Positions 19,886-32,332 are shown, numbered from the stretch's first letter. The stretch is 64,000 nucleotides of DNA from Lysinibacillus fusiformis (GCA_030027265.1 JASENG010000008.1:1-64000); one strand, 5' to 3'. Numbers and translations are program-made. The notes: generated from the sequence alone by a model not told the origin.

Positions 19886-20578
19886 ATGGATTATAAAAAT
19901 TGGCGGCATGTGTTCAAAATTGATCCAGCAAAAGAGATATCGGACGAAGCGTTAGAAAAAGTATGTGAATCTGGTACGGACGTCATATTAGTTGGTGGAA
20001 CAGATGATGTGACGATCGATAATGTAATAGATATTTTATTGCGTGTAAGACGTTTTTCAGTGCCGGTAGCATTGGAAATTTCAAATGTAGAAGCGATATT
20101 GGCGGGATTTGACTATTATTTTATCCCAAGTGTGTTAAACAGCCGAGATACTAAATGGGTAAAAGATCTGCACCATGAGGCGATTAAAGAATATGGTGAT
20201 GTTTTGGTTTGGGACGAGCTGGTGGCGGAAGGATACTGTGTACTAAATCCGGACTGCAAGGTTGCACAAGCCACAGATGCAAAAACAGATTTAACAAAAG
20301 ACGATGTAATTGCTTATGCACGTTTGGCAGAAAACTATTTTAAATTACCGATTTTTTATATGGAATATAGTGGGGCATATGGTAATAAAGAAATCGTCGC
20401 TTCCGTAAAAGAAGTGTTGAATGAGACGCGACTTTTCTACGGCGGTGGGATTACAGGTCCTGAACAAGCAGCTGAAATGGCTCGTTTTGCAGACACAGTT
20501 GTTGTAGGAAACATCATATACGATGATTTAAAACAAGCCTTGAAAACAGTTGAGGCAGTAAAAAGCGTAGCAATATAA
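19886..20578 (+). CDS. pcrB: Heptaprenylglyceryl phosphate synthase PcrB
   Basis: PcrB couples heptaprenyl diphosphate to glycerol-1-phosphate, giving an archaeal-type ether lipid precursor in Bacillales. The 230-residue TIM-barrel protein shows WRHVFKIDPAKEIS at the N-terminus, the phosphate-binding VGGTDDVT, EISNVEAI, YFIPSVLNS, YMEYSGAYG and the C-terminal FYGGGITGPEQAAEMA plus ADTVVVGNIIYDD. A (T/A)GGTGGGAAG site precedes the ATG. pcrB is directly upstream of pcrA as in B. subtilis. The promoter of pcrA starts at the pcrB stop codon. Confidence 0.95.
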   Translation: MDYKNWRHVFKIDPAKEISDEALEKVCESGTDVILVGGTDDVTIDNVIDILLRVRRFSVPVALEISNVEAILAGFDYYFIPSVLNSRDTKWVKDLHHEAIKEYGDVLVWDELVAEGYCVLNPDCKVAQATDAKTDLTKDDVIAYARLAENYFKLPIFYMEYSGAYGNKEIVASVKEVLNETRLFYGGGITGPEQAAEMARFADTVVVGNIIYDDLKQALKTVEAVKSVAI

Positions 20579-20579
20579 A

Positions 20580-20608
20580 TTCACAAGCTCGCAAAAATTC
20601 GTTATAAT
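20580..20608 (+). promoter_or_regulatory. SigA promoter of pcrA-ligA
   Basis: TTCACA (20580-20585, five of six to TTGACA) and TATAAT (20603-20608) with exactly 17 bp between. Predicted start near 20615, inside the LexA box. Confidence 0.75.
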
Positions 20609-20614
20609 AAAAAC

Positions 20615-20628
20615 AGAACAAACGTTTG
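20615..20628 (+). promoter_or_regulatory. LexA (DinR) SOS box upstream of pcrA
   Basis: AGAACAAACGTTTG contains GAAC-AAAC-GTTT, which fits the B. subtilis SOS consensus GAACRNRYGTTY at every position. It overlaps the predicted transcription start, so LexA binding should block initiation and DNA damage should raise pcrA and ligA. pcrA is a known member of the B. subtilis LexA regulon. Confidence 0.75.
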
Positions 20629-20645
20629 TGTAAAGGCGGTGCATC

Positions 20646-22901
20646 ATGGAACAAATAACGAAAAATTTACTTAACGGCATGAATCCACAGCAGGCAGAAG
20701 CTGTAAAAACAACAGATGGACCTCTATTGATTATGGCGGGTGCGGGTTCTGGCAAAACAAGAGTATTAACACACCGAATTGCGTATTTAGTTGTGGAAAA
20801 GGAAGTATATCCTTCTAAAATTCTAGCAATCACATTTACAAATAAAGCGGCACGCGAAATGCGCGAACGCATTGATAACCTGCTTGGAAACGGTACAACA
20901 GAAAGTATGTGGGTTTCTACATTCCACTCGATGTGTGTCCGTATTTTAAGACGAAATATTGATCGAATCGGCATTTTGAAAAACTTCTCGATCCTCGATT
21001 CCAGCGATCAATTAACCGTCGTGAAAAATGTCTTGAAAGAATTGAACATAGACTCGAAGCGTTTTGAGCCTAGAGCCATTTTAAATGCTATCAGCTCTGC
21101 TAAGAATGAATGCATAACAGCAGATATGTATAAGGCGAACAGCAATCCAAGCAATCCATATGAAAAAGTAATTTCGCAAGTGTACGAAGGGTACGAAAAA
21201 AGACTTCGCCGCAATCAATCATTGGACTTTGACGATTTAATCATGACAACAATTACCCTATTTGAACGTGTACCAGAGGTGTTGGAATTCTATCAAAATA
21301 AATTCCAATACATACATGTGGATGAGTACCAAGATACCAACCACTCTCAATACAAGCTTGTACAGCTGCTTGCACAAAAGTTTAAAAATATTTGTGTTGT
21401 AGGGGATTCTGACCAATCCATTTACCGTTGGCGCGGGGCGGATATCGGGAATATCTTGTCTTTTGAAAAAGATTATCCAAATGCAAAAGTCATCCTCCTT
21501 GAACAAAACTACCGTTCAACAAAACGAATCCTGCAAGCCGCGAATGATGTGATTGAAAATAACGAAAGCCGTTATCCGAAAAAATTGCGCACAGAAAATT
21601 TAGATGGGGAAAAGCTAGTTCTCTACAAAGCTTCAAATGAGCAAGATGAAGCTCAATTTGTTGTCCAAACGATTCAAAAACTGATGGAAAAGGAAAATCG
21701 CACTCTCGATGATTTTGCAATTCTTTACCGTACAAACGCCCAATCACGTGTAATGGAGGAAGTACTCGTAAAATCGAATATGACCTACCAAATTGTCGGC
21801 GGTACAAAGTTCTATGATCGTAAGGAAATTAAAGACTTATTAGCGTATTTGCGTTTAATCTCAAACAATGATGATGATCTGTCATTAGCGCGTATTATCA
21901 ATGAACCAAAACGCAGCATTGGGGCAACTTCCTTTGAAAAGATAGCATCTTATGCAATTGGACAAGACCGTTCAATCTTTGATGCCATGAAAGAAGTTTT
22001 ATTCATGGGGATTACAGGAAGAGCCGCAAGTAGCGTGGAAAAGTTCCATCAGTTAATTGAGGACTTCACGAAAATGCAGGATTACCTGCCTGTAACAGAG
22101 CTTGTTGAACAAGTCATCGAGAAGTCTGGTTATCGCGCTATGCTTGAAAATGAAAAAACAATTGAAGCTGAAAGCCGTTTAGAAAATATCGAAGAGTTTT
22201 TATCTGTTACGAAAGCTTTTGAAGAGCGCAGTGAAGACAAATCGTTAATCGCCTTTTTAACAGACCTAAGCTTGGTGGCAGATATTGATTCATTGGATAA
22301 AGAAGATACATCAAAGGGGAGCATTATCTTAATGACAATGCATTCTGCCAAAGGATTGGAATTCCCGGTTGTGTTTATTATCGGGATGGAGGAAAATATT
22401 TTCCCGCATTCACGCTCATTGGATGATGCTGCCGAAATGGAAGAGGAGCGGCGCCTGGCTTATGTGGGGATTACCCGTGCAGAGCAACGGCTTTATTTAA
22501 CTTGTGCTGGGTCACGTACGCTATATGGACGTTCTAGCTACAATATGCCGTCTCGATTCTTGGAAGAAATTTCAGAGGATATTATCGAGCAAATTTCAAA
22601 ATCCGGCAATCGATTTGATGCAGATGATTTGCCATTTGGGTTTGGCGGAGGCCGAGCTCAAAGTCAAAGACGCCGAACAATTGGAAATGTGCAAACGAAG
22701 CCGCAAATTGCCGGCCTGCAATCTACCGGCGGGAACCAAATGGAATGGAAAGCTGGAGACAAAGCTGTCCATGGCAAATGGGGAACTGGTACCGTAGTAA
22801 GTGTTAAAGGTGAAGGAGATGGCCTTGAGCTGGATATTGCATTCCCTAATGTTGGAATTAAGCGCTTATTGGCTAAATTCGCTCCAATAACTAAAGGATA
22901 A
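20646..22901 (+). CDS. pcrA: ATP-dependent DNA helicase PcrA
   Basis: PcrA is the essential 3'-5' SF1A helicase of Gram-positive bacteria, used in repair, rolling-circle replication and removal of RNA polymerase obstacles. The 751-residue protein has Walker A AGAGSGKT (31-38), [13 protein letters not shown] (Ia), Walker B DEYQDTNH (about 225), [21 protein letters not shown], and [14 protein letters not shown]. The C-terminus carries the Tudor-like [17 protein letters not shown] segment that contacts RNA polymerase in the family. It is under a promoter with a LexA box and is followed after 55 nt by ligA. Confidence 0.97.
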   Translation: MEQITKNLLNGMNPQQAEAVKTTDGPLLIMAGAGSGKTRVLTHRIAYLVVEKEVYPSKILAITFTNKAAREMRERIDNLLGNGTTESMWVSTFHSMCVRILRRNIDRIGILKNFSILDSSDQLTVVKNVLKELNIDSKRFEPRAILNAISSAKNECITADMYKANSNPSNPYEKVISQVYEGYEKRLRRNQSLDFDDLIMTTITLFERVPEVLEFYQNKFQYIHVDEYQDTNHSQYKLVQLLAQKFKNICVVGDSDQSIYRWRGADIGNILSFEKDYPNAKVILLEQNYRSTKRILQAANDVIENNESRYPKKLRTENLDGEKLVLYKASNEQDEAQFVVQTIQKLMEKENRTLDDFAILYRTNAQSRVMEEVLVKSNMTYQIVGGTKFYDRKEIKDLLAYLRLISNNDDDLSLARIINEPKRSIGATSFEKIASYAIGQDRSIFDAMKEVLFMGITGRAASSVEKFHQLIEDFTKMQDYLPVTELVEQVIEKSGYRAMLENEKTIEAESRLENIEEFLSVTKAFEERSEDKSLIAFLTDLSLVADIDSLDKEDTSKGSIILMTMHSAKGLEFPVVFIIGMEENIFPHSRSLDDAAEMEEERRLAYVGITRAEQRLYLTCAGSRTLYGRSSYNMPSRFLEEISEDIIEQISKSGNRFDADDLPFGFGGGRAQSQRRRTIGNVQTKPQIAGLQSTGGNQMEWKAGDKAVHGKWGTGTVVSVKGEGDGLELDIAFPNVGIKRLLAKFAPITKG

Positions 22902-22944
22902 TCTTGCTTTAATATAAAGCATTTAATAAGTTATTGATTAATGA

Positions 22945-24957
<2,013 letters not shown>

Positions 24958-24971
24958 AGGAGTTTCAAACG

Positions 24972-26150
24972 ATGAACCGATTTCGCTGGATTCCGGCGAT
25001 GGTCGTTGTTGCAATGCTAGCAGGTTGTGTGCCTTCAGTTAAAGAAGATACAGAAGTGTTAAAAGATACAGATGAGACTGAAAGCGTAGTTGAAACGACA
25101 ATCATCCCAAGTATGCAATTAAACGATAGTTATTATAGAACGTTAGTACCTTATAAAGAAAGTGCTAGCCGTGGATTAGTCGTGTCAAATTTATATACAA
25201 AATATGACATCAAAGAAGTGGAAGAAGGTTTAATGCGGCTTTCGCAAAATGTATACGATACAGATAACTATTTCTTTCAAGAAGGTCAGTATTTAGATGC
25301 TGACACGATTAGCAACTGGCTTGCCAGAAGTAATCAGAATGCAGATGAAGAAGAGGAGTTGCGAGGATTAAATCCTCCTGATGTTGATGCGAATGGAGCA
25401 ACTTTAGATCCTGTAACGAGAGCAAAGCAAGCACCGATTTACTTATCTCATCTTATTGAACAAAATTATCTTGTCAAAACAGATGATAATAAAGTAAAAC
25501 TTGGCGGTATTTCGATTGGGCTTGCATTAAACTCTGTTTATTATTATCAAAAAGAACAATACGGGGATACATTTGAAGAACCTATTCCAAATGCAGAGCT
25601 TGAAAAGAAAGGGAAAGAGATTGCAGAAGAAGTAATCTCGCGCTTACGTAAACGCCCTGAGCTGCAAGATGTACCAATTGTAATTGGATTATTTAAACAA
25701 GAAGCCAGAAATTCGATTGTGCCTGGCGCATATTTTTCCTATAGTGTTTCGGAAAAAGGACAAAATGGTATAGGAGATTGGCAAGCCATTAACGAGAAGT
25801 ACGTTACTTTCCCGATGTCCTCGCCTGCAGAGCTATATCGTAAAGTAAATGAAAGGTTCCTAATCTTTAAACAGGATATCGATAAATACTTCTCCAACTA
25901 TACGAGTGTCATCGGAAAAGGATTCTACCAAAACGATACACTACGTAAACTATCGATTGAAGTGCCGATCCAATTTTACGGAACTACCGAAATCATTGGA
26001 TTTACACAGTATTTATCAGGTGTTATCATGCAACAGCTCCCAATGGATGTAGATATAGAAGTAAATATCACATCTATAAATGGCGCAGAAGCACTGATCA
26101 TAAAAGAAGCAAACGAACAAGAACCATTCGTTCATATCTACGACTACTAA
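24972..26150 (+). CDS. camS: CamS family lipoprotein (sex-pheromone precursor family)
   Basis: A 392-residue lipoprotein of the CamS family (B. subtilis YerH). In enterococci and staphylococci the signal peptide of CamS is processed to a cAM373-type peptide pheromone; the mature lipoprotein's role is unclear. The start at 24972 gives a short signal peptide ending in the lipobox LAGC (Cys19) with AAAGGAG 10 nt upstream; a longer frame from 24918 would lack this. Family blocks include SNLYTKYDIKEVEEGLMRLS and GVIMQQLPMDVDIEVNI. It is the last gene of the pcrA-ligA-camS group and is followed at once by a terminator. Confidence 0.88.
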   Translation: MNRFRWIPAMVVVAMLAGCVPSVKEDTEVLKDTDETESVVETTIIPSMQLNDSYYRTLVPYKESASRGLVVSNLYTKYDIKEVEEGLMRLSQNVYDTDNYFFQEGQYLDADTISNWLARSNQNADEEEELRGLNPPDVDANGATLDPVTRAKQAPIYLSHLIEQNYLVKTDDNKVKLGGISIGLALNSVYYYQKEQYGDTFEEPIPNAELEKKGKEIAEEVISRLRKRPELQDVPIVIGLFKQEARNSIVPGAYFSYSVSEKGQNGIGDWQAINEKYVTFPMSSPAELYRKVNERFLIFKQDIDKYFSNYTSVIGKGFYQNDTLRKLSIEVPIQFYGTTEIIGFTQYLSGVIMQQLPMDVDIEVNITSINGAEALIIKEANEQEPFVHIYDY

Positions 26151-26178
26151 AGTGCAGCCCATGCGGCTGCACTTTTTT
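26151..26178 (+). terminator. Terminator after camS
   Basis: AGTGCAGCC (26151-26159) and GGCTGCACT (26165-26173) form a perfect 9-bp stem followed by six T. It begins directly after the camS stop codon. Confidence 0.93.
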
Positions 26179-26188
26179 AGGCAACATT

Positions 26189-26225
26189 AGAATTGTATAT
26201 GAACCAGGTCCCCAAACAATTTTAG
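26189..26225. repeat. Dispersed GGACC-type element, copy 1 (degenerate)
   Basis: AATTGTATATG followed by AACCAGGTCCCCAAA matches the left half of the hairpin element after tlp (AATTGTATATGGACCTGGTC near 59869). Only one arm is clear here. The rest of the 338-bp gap 26179-26516 shows no gene; a possible -10 TACAAT at 26469-26474 has no good -35. Confidence 0.45.
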
Positions 26226-26516
26226 ATCAGATGTTTGAATTTGAGGGAGATAAGGCGATAATAAAGTTTGATTCAATGTATTAAACTTGCAGAGTAGATC
26301 AATGATTGCCTAATGTGGCGAACTTTGACTGAAAAGTTCATGATTTTATCCAAATTTATGCTTAAATTTACTGATATTATAGTAAATGGAGAGTTTGGTT
26401 ATCAGTATAAGAAAAACCTGATTTCGCTATAATTGGCGAAAATCGTGTTTTTCTAAAATTAAAAATGGTACAATTAATGATTATTGCCACGTAGAGATTA
26501 TCGGAGGTGTAAATTT

Positions 26517-26810
26517 ATGGCGAAACTATCAAAAGAAGAAGTTAAACACGTTGCACATTTAGCGCGTCTTGCAATTACTGATGAAGAGGCAGAAAAATTT
26601 GCAGATCAACTTGGGAAAATTACAGACTTCGCGCAAGCATTGAATGAACTGGATACTACAAACGTTGAACCAACATCACATGTTCTGCCAATCGTCAACG
26701 TTATGCGTGAAGACGTAGCTCAAAAAGGCTTGGACCGTGAAGTAATGATGCTGAACGTAAAAGAACAAGTGGATGGTCAAGTTAAAGTACCACCAATTTT
26801 AGAAGATTAA
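26517..26810 (+). CDS. gatC: Asp/Glu-tRNA amidotransferase subunit GatC
   Basis: GatC is the small subunit of GatCAB, which amidates Glu-tRNA(Gln) and Asp-tRNA(Asn). It wraps GatA and GatB together. Start 26517 gives [18 protein letters not shown], the family terminus, 97 residues, with GGAGGTG (26502-26508) upstream; the longer frame from 26484 would include the ribosome site. The C-terminal segment with NVMREDVA is typical. gatA follows after 24 nt. Confidence 0.95.
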   Translation: MAKLSKEEVKHVAHLARLAITDEEAEKFADQLGKITDFAQALNELDTTNVEPTSHVLPIVNVMREDVAQKGLDREVMMLNVKEQVDGQVKVPPILED

Positions 26811-26834
26811 ACAAGAGTAAAAGGAGGTCAACTC

Positions 26835-28298
26835 ATGACGTTTTTCAAACTTTCATCAAAAGAATTGCAAGAAGGCTTACATAACGGCGAATTCAAAATC
26901 GCTGACTTAACGAACGAAGCGTTTGCCCGCATCGAAAACCTAGATAACGATGTACAAGCTTTCTTAGCTTTAAATAAAGAAAAAGCAACTGAACAAGCTG
27001 CACAAATGGATCAAGTTCCATTTGAACAACGCGGCCCATTATTCGGGTTGCCCATCGGTGTGAAAGACAACATCGTAACAGAAGGACTGGAGACAACTTG
27101 TGCTTCTAAAATTCTGGAAGGCTTCATGCCAATCTATGACGCGACAGTAGTAAACAAACTACGCGAAGCTGGCATGGTAACGGTAGGGAAGCTTAACATG
27201 GATGAATTCGCTATGGGTTCATCAAACGAAAACTCAGCATATAAAACAACTAAGAATCCATGGAATTTAAACCATGTACCGGGTGGTTCTTCGGGCGCAT
27301 CTGCAGCATCAGTTGCAGCAGGTGAAGTACCTTTCTCTTTAGGTTCTGATACTGGTGGTTCAATCCGCCAACCAGCAGCTTATTGTGGCGTTGTTGGGAT
27401 GAAGCCGACATATGGCCGTGTATCTCGTTTTGGTTTAGTAGCATTCGCATCTTCACTAGATCAAATCGGACCAATTACACGTAACGTCTATGATAATGCG
27501 CTTCTATTAGAAGCGATTGCTGGTGTAGATCCTAACGATTCAACTTCAGCTGACGTACCGGTTCCAAATTACGTATCTAAATTAGATGGCGACATCAAAG
27601 GCTTACGTATTGCCGTACCAAAAGAATACCTTGGTGAAGGTGTTAACGAGGAAGTGAAAAATTCAGTATTACAAGCTCTTGAAGTATTAAAAGGCTTAGG
27701 TGCTACGGTTGAAGAGGTATCTCTTCCTCACTCTAAATATGCTTTAGCAGCATACTATATTCTTTCATCTTCTGAGGCTTCATCTAACCTTTCCCGCTTT
27801 GACGGTATCCGCTATGGTTTCCGTGCTGAAGGCGTGAAAAACTTAATGGAGCTTTATAAAGAAACACGCGCACAAGGCTTTGGCGACGAAGTAAAACGCC
27901 GTATTATGCTAGGTACTTATTCTTTAAGTGCCGGTACTTACGACGCTTACTACAAAAAGGCACAACAAGCCCGTACGTTAATTAAACAAGACTACGATAA
28001 AGTATTTGAAAACTATGATGTTATTATTGGGCCAACTGCACCAACAGCAGCTTTCGAAATTGGTGCAAACATTGATGATCCAATGACGATGTATGCGAAT
28101 GACATCTTAACAATTCCGATCAACCTTGCGGGCGTTCCTGCTATTTCAATCCCATGCGGTTTTGAAAACGGACTTCCATTAGGACTGCAAATCATCGGGA
28201 AACATTTTGACGAGGAAACAATCTATCGCACGGCTTATGCTTATGAGCAAGCGACAGATTTCAATACTCAAACTCCTCAAATTTGGGAGGGTAAATAA
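26835..28298 (+). CDS. gatA: Asp/Glu-tRNA amidotransferase subunit GatA
   Basis: GatA is the amidase-signature subunit that releases ammonia from glutamine for transfer to the mischarged tRNA. The Ser-cisSer-Lys triad is visible: Lys77 in GVKDNIV, Ser152 in [10 protein letters not shown] and Ser176 in [13 protein letters not shown]. The 487-residue length is normal. AAAGGAGG lies about 8 nt before the ATG. It is 2 nt from gatB, so GatCAB subunits come from one transcript. Confidence 0.97.
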   Translation: MTFFKLSSKELQEGLHNGEFKIADLTNEAFARIENLDNDVQAFLALNKEKATEQAAQMDQVPFEQRGPLFGLPIGVKDNIVTEGLETTCASKILEGFMPIYDATVVNKLREAGMVTVGKLNMDEFAMGSSNENSAYKTTKNPWNLNHVPGGSSGASAASVAAGEVPFSLGSDTGGSIRQPAAYCGVVGMKPTYGRVSRFGLVAFASSLDQIGPITRNVYDNALLLEAIAGVDPNDSTSADVPVPNYVSKLDGDIKGLRIAVPKEYLGEGVNEEVKNSVLQALEVLKGLGATVEEVSLPHSKYALAAYYILSSSEASSNLSRFDGIRYGFRAEGVKNLMELYKETRAQGFGDEVKRRIMLGTYSLSAGTYDAYYKKAQQARTLIKQDYDKVFENYDVIIGPTAPTAAFEIGANIDDPMTMYANDILTIPINLAGVPAISIPCGFENGLPLGLQIIGKHFDEETIYRTAYAYEQATDFNTQTPQIWEGK

Positions 28299-28300
28299 TC

Positions 28301-29746
28301 ATGAACTTTGAAACAGTAATCGGTTTAGAAGTACACGTTGAGTTAAAAACGAATTCTAAAATTTTCTCTCCAGCACCAAATCATTTCGGTGCGGAGCCAA
28401 ATACAAACACAACAGTAATTGACCTTGGTTACCCAGGGGTTTTACCAGTGTTAAACAAAAACGTTGTTGATTATGCGATGAAGGCTGCGCTTGCACTAAA
28501 CATGGATATCAACCAACAAACTAAATTTGACCGTAAAAACTACTTCTATCCGGATAATCCGAAAGCTTATCAAATCTCTCAATTTGATAAACCAATCGGC
28601 GAAAATGGCTGGATTGAAATTGAAATCGAAGGAACAGATGGCCAACCAGGCTATACGAAAAAAATCGGGATTACTCGTCTTCATATGGAAGAGGATGCTG
28701 GTAAATTAACACATGGCGATGGCTATTCATTAGTTGACTTTAACCGTCAAGGAACACCGCTTGTGGAAATCGTTTCTGAGCCAGATATCCGCACACCAGC
28801 TGAAGCTTATGCGTATCTTGAAAAATTAAAATCAATTATTCAATATACAGGCGTATCAGATGTACGTATGGAAGAAGGTTCACTTCGCTGTGATGCCAAC
28901 ATTTCTATTCGTCCTTATGGTCAAGAAGAATTCGGTACGAAAGCAGAGCTTAAAAACTTAAACTCGTTCAACTTTGTCCGTAAAGGTCTTGAGCATGAAG
29001 AAGTTCGTCAAGCAGAAGTTCTAATGTCTGGCGGTGAAATTAAACAAGAAACTCGCCGTTTTGATGAGAAAACAGGCAAAACAATTTTAATGCGTGTAAA
29101 AGAAGGAACAGACGATTACCGTTACTTCCCAGAGCCGGACTTAGTGGACCTTCATATCGATGATGAATGGTTGGAACGCGTAAAAGCTTCAATCCCTGAG
29201 CTTCCAGATGCTCGCAAAAAACGCTATGTGGAAGAGCTTGGCTTAAATAATTATGATGCAAGCGTACTAGTTGTAAATAAAGTCATTTCTGATTTCTTTG
29301 ACGAAATGGTGGCACTGGGAGCAGACGCAAAACTATCTGCAAACTGGTTAATGGGTGACGTTTCAGCTTATTTAAACTCAGAGCAAAAAGAGCTTAGTGA
29401 TACAGCGCTAACTCCTGAAAACCTAAGCGGTATGGTGAAATTAATTGCGGATGGCACGATTTCATCTAAAATCGCGAAAAAAGTATTCACTGAGCTAGTG
29501 AAAAACGGTGGAGACGCGAATGAAATCGTAAAAGCAAAAGGATTAGTTCAAATCTCTGATCCATCTGTTTTACTTGGTTTGGTTACAGAAGTTCTTGATG
29601 CCAACCCACAATCGATCGAAGACTTTAAAAACGGGAAAGACCGTGCGATTGGCTTCTTAGTTGGGCAAATTATGAAAGCATCAAAAGGGCAGGCAAACCC
29701 GCCAATGGTAAACAAAATCTTGCTTGAAGAGATTAATAAAAGATAA
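28301..29746 (+). CDS. gatB: Asp/Glu-tRNA amidotransferase subunit GatB
   Basis: GatB binds the mischarged tRNA, phosphorylates its carboxyl group with ATP and accepts ammonia from GatA. The 481-residue protein starts with [20 protein letters not shown] and has NFDRQGTPL-type and [13 protein letters not shown] (about 188-200) core motifs, with the C-terminal YqeY-like tRNA-binding tail ending in [16 protein letters not shown]. It ends the gatCAB operon and is followed by a terminator. Confidence 0.97.
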   Translation: MNFETVIGLEVHVELKTNSKIFSPAPNHFGAEPNTNTTVIDLGYPGVLPVLNKNVVDYAMKAALALNMDINQQTKFDRKNYFYPDNPKAYQISQFDKPIGENGWIEIEIEGTDGQPGYTKKIGITRLHMEEDAGKLTHGDGYSLVDFNRQGTPLVEIVSEPDIRTPAEAYAYLEKLKSIIQYTGVSDVRMEEGSLRCDANISIRPYGQEEFGTKAELKNLNSFNFVRKGLEHEEVRQAEVLMSGGEIKQETRRFDEKTGKTILMRVKEGTDDYRYFPEPDLVDLHIDDEWLERVKASIPELPDARKKRYVEELGLNNYDASVLVVNKVISDFFDEMVALGADAKLSANWLMGDVSAYLNSEQKELSDTALTPENLSGMVKLIADGTISSKIAKKVFTELVKNGGDANEIVKAKGLVQISDPSVLLGLVTEVLDANPQSIEDFKNGKDRAIGFLVGQIMKASKGQANPPMVNKILLEEINKR

Positions 29747-29784
29747 GTGCCTTTTTCGTGTTTAATTTGCACGTGATGGTTCAT

Positions 29785-29834
29785 AATAGCCCCTGTAAGC
29801 TGAATGTTAAATTTGGCTTATAGGGGCTATTTTA
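29785..29834 (+). terminator. Terminator after gatB
   Basis: ATAGCCCCTGTAAGC pairs with GCTTATAGGGGCTAT (29816-29831), one wobble, followed by TTT. It closes the gatCAB operon. Confidence 0.8.
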
Positions 29835-29999
29835 GACGGTTAAAAAAGTGAAAAACATTCTTAATCGCATAAGTGCAGCTATGATGACAAATCGCTTTAG
29901 CTCGTTTTCAATTTGCCAAATTTTCTAGCTGAAACAGAAGAATTGTAATTCTCATAAATCCATTGCAAAATAAAATTATGAAGAAAGGGAGGTTTTATC

Positions 30000-30563
30000 A
30001 TGAAAACTGAACAACAATATTTTGAAGAATCAATGACGATGGCCGAATATATGGACCAAATGACAACCAATCTAAAAACGCCAAGCTTCCAGGTGTATGA
30101 AAGCTTTAACGTGGCTCCTGAAGATGGCGTATTTCAATTATTAAAAGCGAAAAAACCGCATATTTTAGCAATAACTGAAGACTGGTGCGGGGATGCTATG
30201 TTAAATAACCCGGTCATCCGCAAGATTGCGGAAGCAGCAAATTTAGAAATTCGCTGTGCATTCCGTGATGCGGATACAGACTTAATTGATCGTTATTTAA
30301 CAAATGGCGGAAGAGGAATTCCAATTTATCTGATCTTAAGCGAACAAGGAGAAGTAATTGGTAAGTGGGGGCCACGTGCACCGCAATTACAACAACTTGT
30401 AATGGACATGCGTGCAGAACTTCCTGCAAAAGACGACCCTTCATTTGAACAAAAACAAAAAGAGATGTATACTAACTTGCAGGAGAAATATGTAAAAGAC
30501 CCACAATGTGCAAACTGGGTTTATGAAGATATGAAAACTGTGATTACAAAAGCGTTATCATAA
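30000..30563 (+). CDS. Thioredoxin-fold protein with single active-site Cys
   Basis: A 187-residue cytosolic protein resembling the Thioredoxin_9 group. The redox loop reads EDWCGDAML with Cys63 where thioredoxin has CGPC; the second Cys is replaced by Ala, so it cannot form the classic loop disulfide. Further family-like features are GIPIYLILSEQGEVIGKWGPR (cis-Pro region, about 105-125, quoted in part) and a helical C-terminus. Two other Cys occur (IRCAF and PQCANW). Substrate unknown; a monothiol or binding role is inference. AAAGGGAGG lies 9 nt upstream. It is flanked by terminators, so it is monocistronic. Confidence 0.7.
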   Translation: MKTEQQYFEESMTMAEYMDQMTTNLKTPSFQVYESFNVAPEDGVFQLLKAKKPHILAITEDWCGDAMLNNPVIRKIAEAANLEIRCAFRDADTDLIDRYLTNGGRGIPIYLILSEQGEVIGKWGPRAPQLQQLVMDMRAELPAKDDPSFEQKQKEMYTNLQEKYVKDPQCANWVYEDMKTVITKALS

Positions 30564-30580
30564 TATAGCTTTAGGTGGAA

Positions 30581-30628
30581 GTTCTCTTCAATTTCAATAA
30601 TTTTACTGTAATTGAGGGGAACCTTTTT
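30581..30628 (+). terminator. Terminator after thioredoxin-like gene
   Basis: GTTCTCTTCAATT (30581-30593) pairs with AATTGAGGGGAAC (30610-30622), with two G-T wobbles, followed by CTTTTT. Confidence 0.8.
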
Positions 30629-30676
30629 ACGCCTAAAGATGTTCTTACATAATAAATGGTATAGGATGGAAAAAAT

Positions 30677-31603
30677 ATGAAAAGAGCTAGAATCATTTAT
30701 AATCCAACATCGGGCAGAGAGCTTTTTCGAAAGAATTTGCCTGAAGTGTTAGAGAAGCTAGAAAAGGCAGGCTATGAAACATCTTGTCATGCCACTACAT
30801 GTGAAGGGGACGCAAAACAGGCGGCTGCCCATGCTGTTGAACGTGGTTTCGATATTATTATTGCTGCTGGCGGTGATGGTACATTAAATGAAGTTGTAGC
30901 TGGTATGAGCCCTTATGAGAAGAGGCCAAAGTTAGGCGTCGTACCTATGGGAACAACAAACGATTTTGCCCGAGCAATCCGTGTTCCTAGAAAAATCGAC
31001 GAAGCAATTGATATTATCGTAAAAGGCGATACAATTCCAGTAGATGTTGGATTAATAGATGAGGACCGTTACTTTATCAATATTGCTGCGGGTGGCCGCA
31101 TTACCGAGTTAACATACGAAGTGCCAAGCAAAATGAAAACCTTGCTTGGACAACTTGCATATTATTTAAAGGGCATCGAGATGATTCCATCGATTAAAGC
31201 AACGACAATGCGAATAGAATACGATGACGAAGTTTTCGAAGGAGAGGCCATGATGTTTTTATGCGGCTTAACCAATTCGGTCGGGGGATTTGAAAAAATC
31301 GCGCCAGATGCAAGCATCAATGACGGGTTATTTACGATGATGATTCTAAAAAAATGCAATATCGCAGATTTTATAAGAATTGCCTCTCTTGCTTTACGCG
31401 GTGAGCACCTTAATGATCCACACTTAATCTACAAAAAAGCCAGTGTGGTCAAAGTAATATCCACGATCGATGAAGAAAATATCCACATCAACCTAGATGG
31501 AGAGTACGGCGGCGATGCACCCGTAACCTTCACCAACCTAAAACGGCACATCGAAGTATTCGTCCCGCTCGATGATATTCGTGATTTGGACAGAGTTGAA
31601 TAA
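30677..31603 (+). CDS. dagK: Diacylglycerol kinase DagK (YerQ)
   Basis: A soluble lipid kinase of the diacylglycerol kinase catalytic superfamily. In Gram-positive bacteria DagK re-phosphorylates the diacylglycerol left over from lipoteichoic acid synthesis, feeding phosphatidic acid back to phospholipids. The 308-residue protein has RIIYNPTSG (5-13) and the nucleotide loop AAGGDGTLNEVVAGM (about 63-77), plus GVVPMGTTNDFARAI (about 87-101). B. subtilis dagK (yerQ) lies at the same place between gatB and yefA. LtaS, the source of its substrate, is also encoded in this window. Confidence 0.93.
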   Translation: MKRARIIYNPTSGRELFRKNLPEVLEKLEKAGYETSCHATTCEGDAKQAAAHAVERGFDIIIAAGGDGTLNEVVAGMSPYEKRPKLGVVPMGTTNDFARAIRVPRKIDEAIDIIVKGDTIPVDVGLIDEDRYFINIAAGGRITELTYEVPSKMKTLLGQLAYYLKGIEMIPSIKATTMRIEYDDEVFEGEAMMFLCGLTNSVGGFEKIAPDASINDGLFTMMILKKCNIADFIRIASLALRGEHLNDPHLIYKKASVVKVISTIDEENIHINLDGEYGGDAPVTFTNLKRHIEVFVPLDDIRDLDRVE

Positions 31604-31622
31604 TTAAATAGCCGTGTGAGAG

Positions 31623-31678
31623 AACCCCATATGGCAGTTAGTGAAGTTCGGCTAACTGTTGTGTGGGGATTTGTTTTG
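31623..31678 (+). terminator. Terminator after dagK
   Basis: AACCCCA and TGGGGATT enclose a second stem CAGTTAG/CTAACTG, followed by TTGTTTTG. A two-tier hairpin with a T-rich tail directly after dagK. Confidence 0.75.
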
Positions 31679-31768
31679 CAGGTGCTTTTTTGTTGGATGA
31701 TGTATTGTTTTGAGGACGTATGCTGTACGTAAGGTTCTGGAACGAGGTTGAATAGTGAATTTCGAGTG

Positions 31769-31860
31769 AGATGAGTTTCATTTGGTTGATGATGTACTTT
31801 AGGTGGAGGATTTAACTTGCGAGTGCATCATAGGGCGGATGAAGCACACAATGTCCCAAA
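31769..31860. repeat. Diverged units of the AAGTGCATCAT array (left flank)
   Basis: GATGTACTTTAGG near 31791-31803 and GTGCATCAT...GATGAAGCAC (31823-31847) correspond to parts of the 52-bp units found at 32333-32710, at roughly the same phase (about 50 bp apart). They show that this repeat type flanks the GTCAC array on both sides. Confidence 0.55.
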
Positions 31861-31881
31861 GCACTTTTAATGATTTCTTAA

Positions 31882-32145
31882 TTTGTCACTTTGACTACTC
31901 TATTTTGACAAATCTGGAGTTCCTAATAATCTTTCTGTCACTTTAAACACTCCATTATAACAAAACTAAGGCTCTCAACTCTCAATCTGTTACATTAAGC
32001 ATTCTATCATGACAAATTTGTGGTTCCCAACCCTTTTTCTGTCACTTTCAACCCTCCATCTGTTACTTTAAGCACGTCATCGTGACAAAAATTAGGCTCC
32101 CAACTCTCATTTGTCACTTTACATACGCTATAATGACAAATCATA
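31882..32145. repeat. 52-bp-period palindromic array, GTCAC/TGAC type
   Basis: Units begin with TGTCACTTT or a variant at GTCAC/GTTAC positions 31885, 31937, 31989, 32041, 32062 and 32113. Intervals are 52, 52, 52, 21 and 51 bp. A complete unit is a 31-bp inverted repeat (TTTGTCA, 17 nt, TGACAAA) plus a 21-bp linker of the form TAGGCTCCCAACTCTCATT. The 21-bp interval means one unit has lost exactly its 31-bp palindrome. No reading frame runs through it. Confidence 0.85.
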
Positions 32146-32332
32146 CTCTCTTTTTATTTGAATTTGCGCTCTATTAAACATATTTGTATAGTAAAGTAAA
32201 AAAGGGCCGAACTGGTTGAAGTTAGCACCTCAATTTTAATTAAACTTCTTCCCCATAAATTCCTCTAATCAGTCCAGGCGCTTTTGTCAAACTTCCAGTG
32301 GTACTTTAGGTTTAGGTAGGGTTCTTCAACAG

